Shown: positions 47,743 to 56,768 of the stretch, one piece after another
Layout of the letters: every line of letters begins with the position of its first letter
How positions within the stretch are numbered: position 1 is the first letter of the stretch
Source: Gottfriedia sp049568075
Lineage (GTDB): Bacteria > Bacillota > Bacilli > Bacillales > Bacillaceae_G
Length of the DNA: 64,000 bases
Assembly (NCBI GenBank): GCA_049568075.1
Contig: CP144911.1
Strand: one strand, 5' to 3'
Notes under the pieces: model-generated
Databases searched by the model: none
What the model saw: only the letters and a program-made list of their open reading frames with translations
Told to the model about the DNA's origin: nothing
Position numbers and translations under genes: made by a program

Positions 47743-49179
47743 TTATTGACGTTCTAAAAGAACTGCACCAGCAATACCAGGGTGAGTCATTTCAAATGGA
47801 TCTAAAATTAAATCAAGCTCATCTTCTGATAATACATCATATTTTAAGCAAAGTTCACGAATTGGCTTTCCTGTTAAAATAGCTTCTCTCGCTATTCTCG
47901 CAGCAACTTCATAACCGATATGTGGATTAACCGCTGTAATTAGACCAACGCTTTTTTCTACATATTCTTTCATTCTGTCTTCATTTGCTTCAATTTCTTT
48001 TAAACAATTATCAGTAAATGCACGGAATCCATTATTCATAATGTTAATTGATTGAAGTAAATTAAATACAAGAACTGGCTCCATAACGTTTAATTCTAAT
48101 TGTCCCGCTTCAGATGCTAAACAAATTGTATGATCATTACCGATTACTTGGAATGCAACTTGATTAATAACTTCTGCCATTACAGGATTTACTTTACCTG
48201 GCATAATAGATGAACCAGGCTGACGTGCTGGCAATGAAATTTCACCAAGACCTGCACGTGGGCCAGAAGCCATTAAACGTAAGTCATTCGCAATTTTAGA
48301 CATATTCATCATACATACTTTTAGAGCAGCCGATACTTCTGTGTAAGCATCAGTGTTTTGAGTAGCATCAACTAGATGCTCAGCTCCAACAAGTGATAAG
48401 CCGCTTATTTCAGCAAGTTGCTTAACAACTAGTTCAATATAGCGTGGATCTGCATTTAAACCTGTTCCAACCGCTGTAGCCCCCATATTTACTTCATATA
48501 AGTGCTGACGAGATTGTTCGATACGTTTTATATCACGACCAAGTACTCGAGAATATGCTTCGAATTCTTGTCCTAAACGAATAGGTACTGCATCTTGCAA
48601 GTGAGTACGGCCCATTTTAATGACATGGTCAAATTCTTTTGCTTTTAAGTCAAATACATCACGCATATAATTCATTGTGTTTAACAATTTCTCTAACATA
48701 TTTAAAGTCGCGATATGAATTGCAGTTGGGAATGCATCATTTGTAGACTGCGACATATTTACATGGGTATTTGGACTAATGCAGAAATAGTCACCTTTTT
48801 CTTTACCTAGTATTTCAAGCGCACGATTTGCAATAACTTCATTTGCATTCATATTCATTGATGTCCCTGCTCCACCTTGAATCGGATCAACAATGAACTG
48901 ATCATGCCATTTGCCCTCAATAATTTCTTGAGCTGCCTCTGCAATCGCTTTACCATTTCCCTCATAAAGGCGTTTTGTTTCTACGTTAGCAAGTGCTGCT
49001 GCTTTCTTTACAATTGCTAAAGCTTTAATAAGCTCTTCGTGAATTTTATAACCAGTAATAGGAAAATTCTCAACTGCGCGTAATGTTTGGACACCATAGT
49101 AGGCATCTGCTGGAATTTCTTTTTCCCCTAAAAAATCTTTTTCAATGCGTATGTTTGGTTTAATTTCAGTAGCCGCCAT
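47743..49179 (-). CDS. aspA: Aspartate ammonia-lyase (aspartase)
   Basis: 478 residues of the fumarase/aspartase superfamily. Aspartase-type motifs are GGAGTSMNMNANEVIANRA, SQSTNDAFPTA, GRTHLQDAVP and the catalytic serine loop GSSIMPGKVNPV. It deaminates aspartate to fumarate and ammonia. It follows the DAACS symporter by 18 nt, so uptake and breakdown of aspartate are probably co-expressed. Confidence 0.94.
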   Translation of the reverse strand: MAATEIKPNIRIEKDFLGEKEIPADAYYGVQTLRAVENFPITGYKIHEELIKALAIVKKAAALANVETKRLYEGNGKAIAEAAQEIIEGKWHDQFIVDPIQGGAGTSMNMNANEVIANRALEILGKEKGDYFCISPNTHVNMSQSTNDAFPTAIHIATLNMLEKLLNTMNYMRDVFDLKAKEFDHVIKMGRTHLQDAVPIRLGQEFEAYSRVLGRDIKRIEQSRQHLYEVNMGATAVGTGLNADPRYIELVVKQLAEISGLSLVGAEHLVDATQNTDAYTEVSAALKVCMMNMSKIANDLRLMASGPRAGLGEISLPARQPGSSIMPGKVNPVMAEVINQVAFQVIGNDHTICLASEAGQLELNVMEPVLVFNLLQSINIMNNGFRAFTDNCLKEIEANEDRMKEYVEKSVGLITAVNPHIGYEVAARIAREAILTGKPIRELCLKYDVLSEDELDLILDPFEMTHPGIAGAVLLERQ

Positions 49180-49197
49180 TTGTTTTTTCTCCCATCT

Positions 49198-50469
49198 TTA
49201 CGCAACTTTTGACTCCTTAATCGAATCAATATATTGTTGCGCTTTATCTTTATCGTATTCGCCTTCCCATTTCGCCATCGTAATGGCTGCTAACGAGTTT
49301 CCTAATACATTTACTGCAGAACGAACCATATCTAAAATACGATCAATACCTGCAATTAATGCGATTCCTTCTAAAGGTAATCCCATTGAACCTAGTGTAG
49401 CCAGTACTACTACGAACGATGCACCAGGGACACCAGCCATACCTTTTGATGTAAGCATTAGTACAAATAATAATGTTACCTGCTCCATAAATGACATGTG
49501 AATATTGTACATCTGAGCAACAAATAATGCAGCAAGTGCTTGGTAAATCGCTGAACCCGTTAAATTAAACGAGTACCCTGTCGGTATAACAAAAGATACT
49601 ATTGCTTTTGGACAACCCATGTCCTCCATTTTTTTCATAATGTTTGGAAGTACTGCTTCCGAACTTGCTGTTGTAAAAGAAAGAATCAGCTCTTCCTTTA
49701 AAATCTTCATAAGTGTAAAAATATTCGTCCCTGTCATTTTAGCATTAATACCTAAAATAACAATAGCAAAAAATGCAACAGTTACATAAACAGCTAAAAC
49801 AAGTTTACCAAGTGGTAATAAAGTACTTACACCAAACTTTGCAACTGTTACAGCAATTAACGCGAAAACCCCAAACGGAGCGGTTTTCATAACTTGATTT
49901 GTAACCCAAAACATCGCTTCTAATACGCCTTCAAAAAATCCAAGAACAGGCTTTCCTTTATCCCCTATCGCTGCTACTCCTAAACCAAATAGAACAGAGA
50001 AGAAAATAATCGGCAATAAATCACCTTGTGCCATTGATTCAAACACATTTTTCGGGAAAATATGAACAATTGTCTCTGCAAAACCACTTTGTTGAGTTGC
50101 AGTTGCTGTTTGTTCATATGCTGAAATATCACCTTTTTGCAGATGAGTCATATCTACACCTTTACCTGGGTGGAATAAATTCGCTGCAAGCATTCCAATA
50201 CCAAGCGCAATCGTCGTAATGATTTCAAAATAAAGAAGTGTTTTTCCTCCAAGTTTCCCTAGCTTCTTTATATCCCCTACACCTGCTACAGCTACTACAA
50301 GAGCTGAAATTACAATTGGCATAACGATCATTTTAATTAAATGAATAAAGATATCACCAATCGGTTGAATATAAGATATTGCCTTTTCATTTCCGTATAC
50401 AAAAGCTCCTACAACAATACCTAATATAAGAGCAACAAAGATTTGCGTAGCTAATCCAAATTTCTTCAT
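49198..50469 (-). CDS. Dicarboxylate/amino acid:cation symporter (DAACS family)
   Basis: 423 residues of the GltP/DctA fold: eight TM helices and two re-entrant loops. LSFTTASSEAVLPNIM is the hairpin-1 serine motif, VIPTGYSFNLTGSAIYQ holds the TM7 NLTG region, TSKGMAGVPGASFVVV is hairpin 2, and the TM8 segment is GIDRILDMVRSAVNVLGNSLAA. It takes up aspartate, glutamate or C4-dicarboxylates with H+ or Na+. ATG 50469 follows AAGGGGGG. A cre site and GlnL-like repeats lie upstream. Confidence 0.93.
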   Translation of the reverse strand: MKKFGLATQIFVALILGIVVGAFVYGNEKAISYIQPIGDIFIHLIKMIVMPIVISALVVAVAGVGDIKKLGKLGGKTLLYFEIITTIALGIGMLAANLFHPGKGVDMTHLQKGDISAYEQTATATQQSGFAETIVHIFPKNVFESMAQGDLLPIIFFSVLFGLGVAAIGDKGKPVLGFFEGVLEAMFWVTNQVMKTAPFGVFALIAVTVAKFGVSTLLPLGKLVLAVYVTVAFFAIVILGINAKMTGTNIFTLMKILKEELILSFTTASSEAVLPNIMKKMEDMGCPKAIVSFVIPTGYSFNLTGSAIYQALAALFVAQMYNIHMSFMEQVTLLFVLMLTSKGMAGVPGASFVVVLATLGSMGLPLEGIALIAGIDRILDMVRSAVNVLGNSLAAITMAKWEGEYDKDKAQQYIDSIKESKVA

Positions 50470-50481
50470 ATAAATCCCCCT

Positions 50482-50495
50482 TGTTAACGCTTTCA
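50482..50495. promoter_or_regulatory. cre (CcpA) site upstream of the symporter gene
   Basis: TGTTAACGCTTTCA matches TGWAANCGNTNWCA at all but one position, just upstream of the Shine-Dalgarno. It suggests glucose repression of the symporter-aspA operon. Confidence 0.65.
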
Positions 50496-50537
50496 AACAT
50501 ATAAATGAAATACATAACTAATTCTATATGCAAACCT

Positions 50538-50563
50538 ACAAAACAATACAAAAACCTACAAAG
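50538..50563 (-). promoter_or_regulatory. Triple direct repeat matching the GlnL binding sequence
   Basis: On the minus strand CTTTGT-N4-TTTTGT-N4-TTTTGT. The last two form an exact TTTTGTN4TTTTGT, the sequence I recall for B. subtilis GlnL. It lies about 70 bp upstream of the symporter start. In the rest of the 387-bp gap I see only a GACAGAC/GTCTGTC hairpin (50685-50710). Confidence 0.6.
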
Positions 50564-50806
50564 ACTTTTAAAATAATTATAAAAAGTTTCAAAAACGTTA
50601 AATGGTCGAACGGATTGAACAAGGAATAGATCAAAAGAAAGAAGAAGCCCGTGTAATAGAGCCCTTCATCCTGAAATAATTTCAGACAGACAAAAATTAA
50701 AAAGTCTGTCCATAATTAAAGGAAAGATAGGGAAAAGGAAGTATAGTAAGGGAGAAGAATTGAAAATAGCAGAATATATGCATGATGAAATAAACCCACA
50801 AAATAA

Positions 50807-50837
50807 AAAACTCCTGTCCACAAAGTGGAGAGGAGTT
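50807..50837 (-). terminator. Terminator of rplM-rpsI
   Basis: AAAACTCCT-x-TCCAC / GTGGA-x-AGGAGTTTT stem with a T run on the minus strand, about 20 nt past rpsI. Confidence 0.85.
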
Positions 50838-50856
50838 TTGAACGTATAAATAAAAA

Positions 50857-51249
50857 TTAACGTTTTGAGAACTGAGGAGCTCTACGTGCACCTTTAAGAC
50901 CGTATTTTTTACGCTCTTTCATACGTGCATCACGAGTTAATAATCCAGCGCGTTTTAAAGTTCCGCGGTATTCAGGATCAACTTGTAATAATGCTCTTGA
51001 GATACCGTGACGAATTGCACCAGCTTGACCAGTGTATCCACCACCGTTAACGTTTACTAAAATATCATAGCTACCTAATGTTTCAGTTGCAACAAGTGGT
51101 TGTTTAACAACTTCTCTTAATGCAGCGAATGGGATGTAATCTTCAAAATCACGACCGTTAATGATAACGCGTCCTTCGCCAGGAACTAAACGTACACGAG
51201 CTACTGAGCTTTTACGACGTCCTGTGCCATAGTATTGTACTTGTGCCAT
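50857..51249 (-). CDS. rpsI: 30S ribosomal protein S9
   Basis: 130 residues with the S9 signature GGGYTGQAGAIRHGISRAL and the invariant C-terminal tail ending QFSKR, which reaches the P-site tRNA. It follows rplM by 21 nt with a strong GGAGG-type Shine-Dalgarno and is co-transcribed from the rplM promoter. Confidence 0.99.
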   Translation of the reverse strand: MAQVQYYGTGRRKSSVARVRLVPGEGRVIINGRDFEDYIPFAALREVVKQPLVATETLGSYDILVNVNGGGYTGQAGAIRHGISRALLQVDPEYRGTLKRAGLLTRDARMKERKKYGLKGARRAPQFSKR

Positions 51250-51270
51250 GTGAATGCCCTCCTTTTATTA

Positions 51271-51708
51271 TTATCCGCGAAGTTCGTAAACTTCTGGTTT
51301 TTGTGCTTGGTGTGGATGCTCGTTACCAGCATACACGTGTAACTTTTTAATTTGAGCACGTCCAAGACGTCCTTTTGGAAGCATACCTTTAACAGCTAAC
51401 TCAAGCATTTTAACTGGGTAGTTAGTACGCATTTCTAAAGCTGTACGCTCTTTTAAACCACCAGCATACATTGTATGACGGTAGTAAATTTTATTGTTTA
51501 ATTTGTTTCCTGTTAATTCAACTTTCTCAGCATTGATGATGATTACGTTATCACCTGTATCAACGTGTGGTGTGAAAGTTGGTTTGTGCTTACCGCGAAG
51601 TAAAGTAGCTACTTCAGTTGCAAGACGACCTAAAGTTTTTCCTTCAGCGTCTACAACGAACCACTTACGTTCAACTTCGCTAGCTTTTGCCATATAAGTT
51701 GTGCGCAT
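51271..51708 (-). CDS. rplM: 50S ribosomal protein L13
   Basis: 145 residues; motifs KWFVVDAEGKTLGRLATEVA, YYRHTMYAGGLKE and MLPKGRLGRAQIKKLHVYAG are diagnostic. An AGGAGG 8 nt upstream supports the first ATG. It is the first gene of the rplM-rpsI operon, behind its own promoter and a structured leader. Confidence 0.99.
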   Translation of the reverse strand: MRTTYMAKASEVERKWFVVDAEGKTLGRLATEVATLLRGKHKPTFTPHVDTGDNVIIINAEKVELTGNKLNNKIYYRHTMYAGGLKERTALEMRTNYPVKMLELAVKGMLPKGRLGRAQIKKLHVYAGNEHPHQAQKPEVYELRG

Positions 51709-51764
51709 TCTATTTTCCTCCTAATACAATATACATAAAGTAAAATTGTTTTTATTGTTTATCT

Positions 51765-51800
51765 TTAACACGACTGGTTCCGGGGCTAATCGTGGTTCTT
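51765..51800 (-). promoter_or_regulatory. Candidate L13 leader hairpin
   Basis: CACGA (minus 51794-51790) pairs with TCGTG (51773-51769) around TTAGCCCCGGAACCAG in the rplM 5' UTR. Its position and GCCCCGGAA core fit the Firmicutes L13-leader autoregulatory motif. The family match is from memory. Confidence 0.5.
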
Positions 51801-51818
51801 AAAACAATACCGTATTTA

Positions 51819-51847
51819 ATATTAAACTTTATACCTTCTAATGTCAA
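51819..51847 (-). promoter_or_regulatory. Sigma-A promoter of rplM-rpsI
   Basis: Consensus TTGACA (51842-51847), 17-bp spacer, TAATAT (51819-51824), just after the truA stop. Confidence 0.85.
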
Positions 51848-51865
51848 GCAAATGTTACACCAGGA

Positions 51866-52609
51866 TTAGTTGTTATAATCAACTTTCCATAAAAAGAGCC
51901 CATTAGGCGGTGAAGTCTTGCCAGCCTTGGCCCGATCACGTGCTAATAATGCGTTTTTAACACTTTTTACATCACGCTTTCCTTGCCCTACTTCAATTAA
52001 TGTTCCAACAATTATTCTTACCATATTATAAAGAAAACCATTTCCTTCAAGAGCGATGACAATCCCCTGATCTGTTTTATTAATACTTCCTTTATAAATC
52101 GTACGTACTTTGTCCTTAATATCCGTATTTGATGCACAAAAGGAACTAAAATCATGTGTACCTAGTAAGCAATCTAATGCTTCTTGCATTTTAACAATAT
52201 TTAGATCAAAAGGAAAAAAATAATGATGGTTTCTAGAAAAAACATTTTCGTCTTTTTCATTCCAAATAAAATAACGGTATTCTTTCCGAACGACGTCAAA
52301 TCTAGAATGAAAATTATCATCGACAATCTCTACATATCTCACATTAATATCTTTAGGCAATTGTGCATTTAATGCTCTCTTCCATTGCTCTGGATGAAGG
52401 GCATATTCACTATCAAAATGAATTACTTGTCCTACTGCGTGTACCCCTGTATCTGTTCTACCAGATGCATGGATTCTTATTGGATTACCTTTGTGCATTT
52501 TTGTTAGAACCTTCTCAAAATCTGTTTGGACTGTTCTCTGATTAGGTTGTACTTGGTATCCATTAAATAGTGTGCCATCATATGAAATTATACATTTAAT
52601 TCGATTCAT
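51866..52609 (-). CDS. truA: tRNA pseudouridine(38-40) synthase
   Basis: 247 residues. The catalytic Asp is in HASGRTDTGVHAVGQV. KEYRYFIWNE, DFSSFCASN and GNGFLYNMVRIIVGTL are TruA motifs. It modifies U38-40 in the anticodon stem. It follows ecfT closely at the end of the rpoA-rplQ-ecf-truA block, as in other Bacilli. Confidence 0.97.
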   Translation of the reverse strand: MNRIKCIISYDGTLFNGYQVQPNQRTVQTDFEKVLTKMHKGNPIRIHASGRTDTGVHAVGQVIHFDSEYALHPEQWKRALNAQLPKDINVRYVEIVDDNFHSRFDVVRKEYRYFIWNEKDENVFSRNHHYFFPFDLNIVKMQEALDCLLGTHDFSSFCASNTDIKDKVRTIYKGSINKTDQGIVIALEGNGFLYNMVRIIVGTLIEVGQGKRDVKSVKNALLARDRAKAGKTSPPNGLFLWKVDYNN

Positions 52610-52621
52610 AACTTATCTCCA

Positions 52622-53416
52622 TTACTTACGTAAAAACAATAATAGTAAAAATAAAAACAGTAATACAACAAAACATGCTGTATCCCGTAAATGCCACTTC
52701 ATAATACGAAACTTTGATCTTCCATCTCCGCCTTGGTAACCTCTAGCTTCCATCGCAACTGCTAAGTCTTCAGCTCGTTTAAATGAATGAATAAATAATG
52801 GAACAAGTAAAGAAACTAATGCTTTTAACCGGTCTTTTATAGGTCCTGAAGAGAAATCTACTCCTCGAGACGATTGTGCCTTCATGATCTTTTCAGTCTC
52901 TTCCATAAGCGTTGGAATAAATCGGAGTGAAATTGACATCATTAAAGCCATTTCATGCACTGGTAGACCAAACCTTTTAAATGGGTTAAATAATGACTCA
53001 AGTCCATCGGTAATTTCGATTGGATTTGTTGTTAATGTCAGTAAAGTAGTAATTGAAACTAAAAGAAAAAATCTCAAAGATATATAAATACCTTGAATAA
53101 TTCCTTCTTTATGAATTTCGACCCATCCAAAATGATAAATTAGTGGTCCCCCTTTATTTGTAAAAACATGCAATAGAAACGTAAACACTGCTAACAACCA
53201 GATTGCTCTTAATCCTTTTAAATAATAATTAAGAGGTACTCTCGATAACAATACTGTTACAATTGAAAATAAAAATAAAATACCGTATGTTATAAAATTG
53301 TTCGCTAAGAAAACGATACAGATAAAAATGAACATTGTAAGAAGTTTTGCTCTAGCATCTAGACGATGAATAAGAGAATCAATTGGAATATATTTTCCGA
53401 TAATTAGACTATTCAT
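52622..53416 (-). CDS. ecfT: ECF transporter transmembrane subunit EcfT
   Basis: 264 residues with five or more TM helices and the two Ala-Arg-Gly coupling motifs (AQSSRGVDF and AMEARGYQG) that dock on the EcfA ATPases. It is a shared module for vitamin-specific S components, which are encoded elsewhere. Its start overlaps ecfA2 by 4 nt. Confidence 0.96.
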   Translation of the reverse strand: MNSLIIGKYIPIDSLIHRLDARAKLLTMFIFICIVFLANNFITYGILFLFSIVTVLLSRVPLNYYLKGLRAIWLLAVFTFLLHVFTNKGGPLIYHFGWVEIHKEGIIQGIYISLRFFLLVSITTLLTLTTNPIEITDGLESLFNPFKRFGLPVHEMALMMSISLRFIPTLMEETEKIMKAQSSRGVDFSSGPIKDRLKALVSLLVPLFIHSFKRAEDLAVAMEARGYQGGDGRSKFRIMKWHLRDTACFVVLLFLFLLLLFLRK

Positions 53417-54279
53417 TTTGTTTCCCCACTATAAAGATTCGCTATATAATTAGCGAGCTGTTCGATTGTTAAACTTGTAGCTTTTTCTTTAATGCCTAAT
53501 TTTTGATTCAGATCTTGGTGGAATTTTAAAGAAAGTGGAATTTGTAATCCAATTTCCTCTAGTTCCTTTTCATATGAGAACACTTCTAAAGGGGTTCCCT
53601 TTAAATACGTAGTCCCTTTTTGAAGCACATGGATCGTATCAGCATATCTCGCTGCATCATCCATGCTATGCGTCACCAAAATGATCGTCAGGCCCTTTTC
53701 TTTATGCAAATCGTAAAACATATCCATTAACGCCTTCTGACCACTAGGATCAAGACCAGCAGTTGGTTCATCCAAAACTAAAACTTCTGGCTCCATTGCT
53801 AAAACACCTGCAATAGCAACCCTTCTCATTTGACCACCACTTAATTCAAATGGTGACTTCATTAAATATTCTTCACTTAAGCCTACTTTTTCAATTAAAT
53901 CGTTAGCTCTTTTTTTTGCTTCATCTTCAGAAACACCAAAATTCATTGGACCAAAGCAAATATCTTTCTCTACAGTTTCTTCAAATAATTGCTGCTCGGG
54001 AAACTGAAAAACTAAGCCTACTTTTTTTCTTAATGACTTTAAATTCTTGTTTTTCTTATCTGATAAAAGGGTAATATCGTCTATTTTAGCGATACCCTCT
54101 GTTGGTTGTAAGAGGCCATTTAAATGTTGCAGAAAAGTAGATTTACCTGAGCCTGTGTGACCTATTACAGCATAATATGACCCATCTGGTATGGTAACAT
54201 CAATTTCATAAAGAGCACGATGCTCGAAAGGCGTCTTCGGCTGATAAGTATAGCCTACTTTTTCAAAAGTAATTTGCAT
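53413..54279 (-). CDS. ecfA2: ECF transporter ATPase EcfA2
   Basis: 288 residues: Walker A GHTGSGKST, Q-loop FQFPEQQLFEETV, signature SGGQMRRVAIAG, Walker B VLVLDEPTAGLDP and switch His in VTHSMDD. It pairs with EcfA1. It overlaps ecfA1 by 25 nt and ecfT by 4 nt, so all three are translationally coupled. Confidence 0.96.
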   Translation of the reverse strand: MQITFEKVGYTYQPKTPFEHRALYEIDVTIPDGSYYAVIGHTGSGKSTFLQHLNGLLQPTEGIAKIDDITLLSDKKNKNLKSLRKKVGLVFQFPEQQLFEETVEKDICFGPMNFGVSEDEAKKRANDLIEKVGLSEEYLMKSPFELSGGQMRRVAIAGVLAMEPEVLVLDEPTAGLDPSGQKALMDMFYDLHKEKGLTIILVTHSMDDAARYADTIHVLQKGTTYLKGTPLEVFSYEKELEEIGLQIPLSLKFHQDLNQKLGIKEKATSLTIEQLANYIANLYSGETK

Positions 54280-55097
54280 AATTCGCTCACCAAGCTTTCT
54301 TGCTCTAGATGGTCTTGTCTCAAAGGTAAACCTTTTTCAATTAATAAACTAGAAAGGTTATTTGTAAAAGGAGATGCTAATCCAAGCGACTCTAAAGAAA
54401 ACTCTGTTTTTAAAAGTTCTTCTGGCGTTACACTTTGAACTAAATGACCATCATGCATAATTAAAATACGGTCTGCATGTATTGCTTCTTCTATATCATG
54501 AGTAATTGAAATAACTGTCATATTAATGTCTTTATGTAAATCACGAATAGTCTCTATTACTTCTTTTCTACCGAAAGGATCTAACATCGATGTAGCTTCA
54601 TCTAATATTAAGATACTTGGTTGAATTGCTAATGCTCCTGCTATTGCTACTCTTTGTTTTTGGCCTCCAGAAAGAGAGTGTGGCTCATGGAGTACAAATT
54701 CATTCATATTGACGATGTTTAAAACTTCTTCAATTCGACGATCCATTTCTTTTTTCTCAATTCCATGGTTTTCTAATCCAAATGCAATATCGTCTATTAC
54801 TGTCGTACCTACAAACTGATTATCAGGATTTTGAAATACCATCGCTACTTTCTTTCGCACGTCCCAAATTGTTTTTTCTGATAAGCTAATTTCCTCATCA
54901 ATCACAATTTGGCCTTCTTCGGGTAATATAAGTCCATTTAAAAGTTTAGCTAATGTTGACTTTCCTGAACCGTTTCGACCTACAATAGCGATCCATTCAT
55001 TTTCTTTTATATTAAATGATACAGAATGAACTGCATTTGATTGTGCCTGTGGATATTTAAAAGAGATGTTATCTACTTTAATACTATCTTTTCTCAT
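54255..55097 (-). CDS. ecfA1: ECF transporter ATPase EcfA1
   Basis: 280 residues: Walker A GRNGSGKST, Q-loop FQNPDNQFVGTTV, signature LSGGQKQRVAIAG, Walker B ILILDEATSMLDP and SITHDIEEA. First gene of the ecfA1-ecfA2-ecfT-truA unit, separated from rplQ by a terminator. Confidence 0.96.
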   Translation of the reverse strand: MRKDSIKVDNISFKYPQAQSNAVHSVSFNIKENEWIAIVGRNGSGKSTLAKLLNGLILPEEGQIVIDEEISLSEKTIWDVRKKVAMVFQNPDNQFVGTTVIDDIAFGLENHGIEKKEMDRRIEEVLNIVNMNEFVLHEPHSLSGGQKQRVAIAGALAIQPSILILDEATSMLDPFGRKEVIETIRDLHKDINMTVISITHDIEEAIHADRILIMHDGHLVQSVTPEELLKTEFSLESLGLASPFTNNLSSLLIEKGLPLRQDHLEQESLVSELCKLLLKK

Positions 55098-55156
55098 TTG
55101 TTCACCTATAATTTCTCATTGTTTATAGATATATAATAGTCTAAAAGTAAACAGAA

Positions 55157-55198
55157 AAAAAGGGCAACGACATGTTTACAAGAAACGTCGAGCCCTTT
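55157..55198 (-). terminator. Terminator after rplQ
   Basis: AAAAGGGC-x-CGAC / GTCG-x-GCCCTTTT stem with T residues on the minus strand. It ends the ribosomal superoperon. Confidence 0.85.
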
Positions 55199-55210
55199 TG
55201 TATTCGAATA

Positions 55211-55573
55211 TTAAACTAATTCGATAACAACCATTGGTGCAGCGTCTCCACGACGAGGACCAATTTTTGCGATACGAGTGTATCCACCTTGGCGCTCAGT
55301 GTAACGAGGAGCGATGTCAGCAAATAATTTTTGTAAAGCGTCTTGACCGTTTTCAGCGTTAGCAACTTCATTACGGATGTAAGCAGCAGCTAGACGACGA
55401 GCGTGTAAGTCTCCACGTTTACCTAAAGTAATCATTTTTTCAACAACTGAACGTAACTCCTTCGCACGAGTCTCAGTTGTTTGAATACGTTCGTTGATAA
55501 TTAAATCAGTAGCTAAGTCACGTAACATAGCTTTACGTTGTGAGCTAGTACGTCCTAATTTTCTGTATCCCAT
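55211..55573 (-). CDS. rplQ: 50S ribosomal protein L17
   Basis: 120 residues; YRKLGRTSSQRKAMLRDLAT and the TETRAKELRSVVEKMITL helix are diagnostic, ending in the MVVIELV strand. Last gene of the alpha operon, following rpoA. Confidence 0.99.
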   Translation of the reverse strand: MGYRKLGRTSSQRKAMLRDLATDLIINERIQTTETRAKELRSVVEKMITLGKRGDLHARRLAAAYIRNEVANAENGQDALQKLFADIAPRYTERQGGYTRIAKIGPRRGDAAPMVVIELV

Positions 55574-55657
55574 TTCTAGTTCCCTCCTTTGTAAGTAGTA
55601 TCAAAATTGGGTCATATAGACATGAAGAGAACGCCTCTCCCTTTATAGAAGCTACAA

Positions 55658-56602
55658 TCAGTCTTCTTTACGTAGGCCAAGACCTAACTCTTCTAACTTA
55701 TGTTTTACTTCTTCTAAAGACTTACGACCTAAGTTACGTACTTTCATCATGTCTTCTTCTGTCTTATTCGCAAGCTCTTGTACAGTATTAATACCAGCTC
55801 GCTTTAAGCAGTTATATGAACGAACAGAAAGATCAAGTTCTTCAATCGTCATTTCAAGGACTTTATCTTTTTGATCTTCTTCTTTTTCGACCATGATTTC
55901 TGCATTTTTAGCTTCGTCAGTTAAACCTACAAAAATGTTTAAGTGTTCAGTAAGAATTTTTGAACCTAGTGCGATAGCATCCTTAGGTCCAATACTTCCG
56001 TCAGTCCAAACATCAAGTGTTAACTTATCGAAATTTGAAACCTGTCCCACACGTGTATTTTCAACTTGGTATGTGACACGAGACACTGGAGTGTAAATCG
56101 AGTCGATAGGAATAACACCTATTGCTTGATCCTCTCTTTTGTTACCATCTGCAGGGATGTATCCACGTCCACGTCTAGCAGTTAGACGCATACGTAAATG
56201 AGCATCTTTAGCAAGAGTTGCAATATGAAGATCTGGATTTAGAACTTCAACATCGCTATCATGCGTAATATCGGCCGCAGTAATTGGCCCTTCACCGCGT
56301 ACATCAATTTCTAATGTTTTTTCTTCATCTGAATAAATTTTCAGAGCAAGTTTTTTAACATTAAGAATAATTGTTGTAACGTCTTCTACAACACCTTCAA
56401 CTGTAGAGAACTCATGTAACACGCCATCGATTTGAATAGCAGTTACAGCGGCACCAGGAAGTGAGGATAAAAGGATACGACGTAAGGAGTTACCTAGCGT
56501 TGTACCATATCCACGCTCAAGTGGTTCAATAACGAATTTACCATATTTGGAATCGTCACTGATCTCAACCGTTTCGATTTTCGGCTTTTCGATTTCAATC
56601 AT
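55658..56602 (-). CDS. rpoA: RNA polymerase subunit alpha
   Basis: 314 residues: the N-terminal assembly domain (LERGYGTTLGNSLRRILLSS, VEDVTTIILNVKK) and the C-terminal domain (MTIEELDLSVRSYNCLKRAG to LGLGLR) that contacts UP elements and activators. AGGAGGG is just upstream. A short CGGTTAG/CTAACCG hairpin (56636-56655) lies in the rpsK-rpoA gap. Confidence 0.99.
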   Translation of the reverse strand: MIEIEKPKIETVEISDDSKYGKFVIEPLERGYGTTLGNSLRRILLSSLPGAAVTAIQIDGVLHEFSTVEGVVEDVTTIILNVKKLALKIYSDEEKTLEIDVRGEGPITAADITHDSDVEVLNPDLHIATLAKDAHLRMRLTARRGRGYIPADGNKREDQAIGVIPIDSIYTPVSRVTYQVENTRVGQVSNFDKLTLDVWTDGSIGPKDAIALGSKILTEHLNIFVGLTDEAKNAEIMVEKEEDQKDKVLEMTIEELDLSVRSYNCLKRAGINTVQELANKTEEDMMKVRNLGRKSLEEVKHKLEELGLGLRKED

Positions 56603-56768
56603 TTTTTAAACCCTCCTTCAAAACGTCGAAACCCTCGGTTAGACCATGCTAACCGAAAGTCCCTATTAGGCAGTTCCTAATTGTGCACAACAAGAGATGT
56701 CTGTTAATATTTGCCAAACATATATCATAATCCATTATAGACAATTTTTGAAAATTTATACAGACAAA

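Noticed and set aside
50697..50891. 64-codon minus-strand ORF after rpsI
   Set aside because: Begins inside rpsI in another frame and reads through the rpsI terminator; low-complexity aromatic composition.
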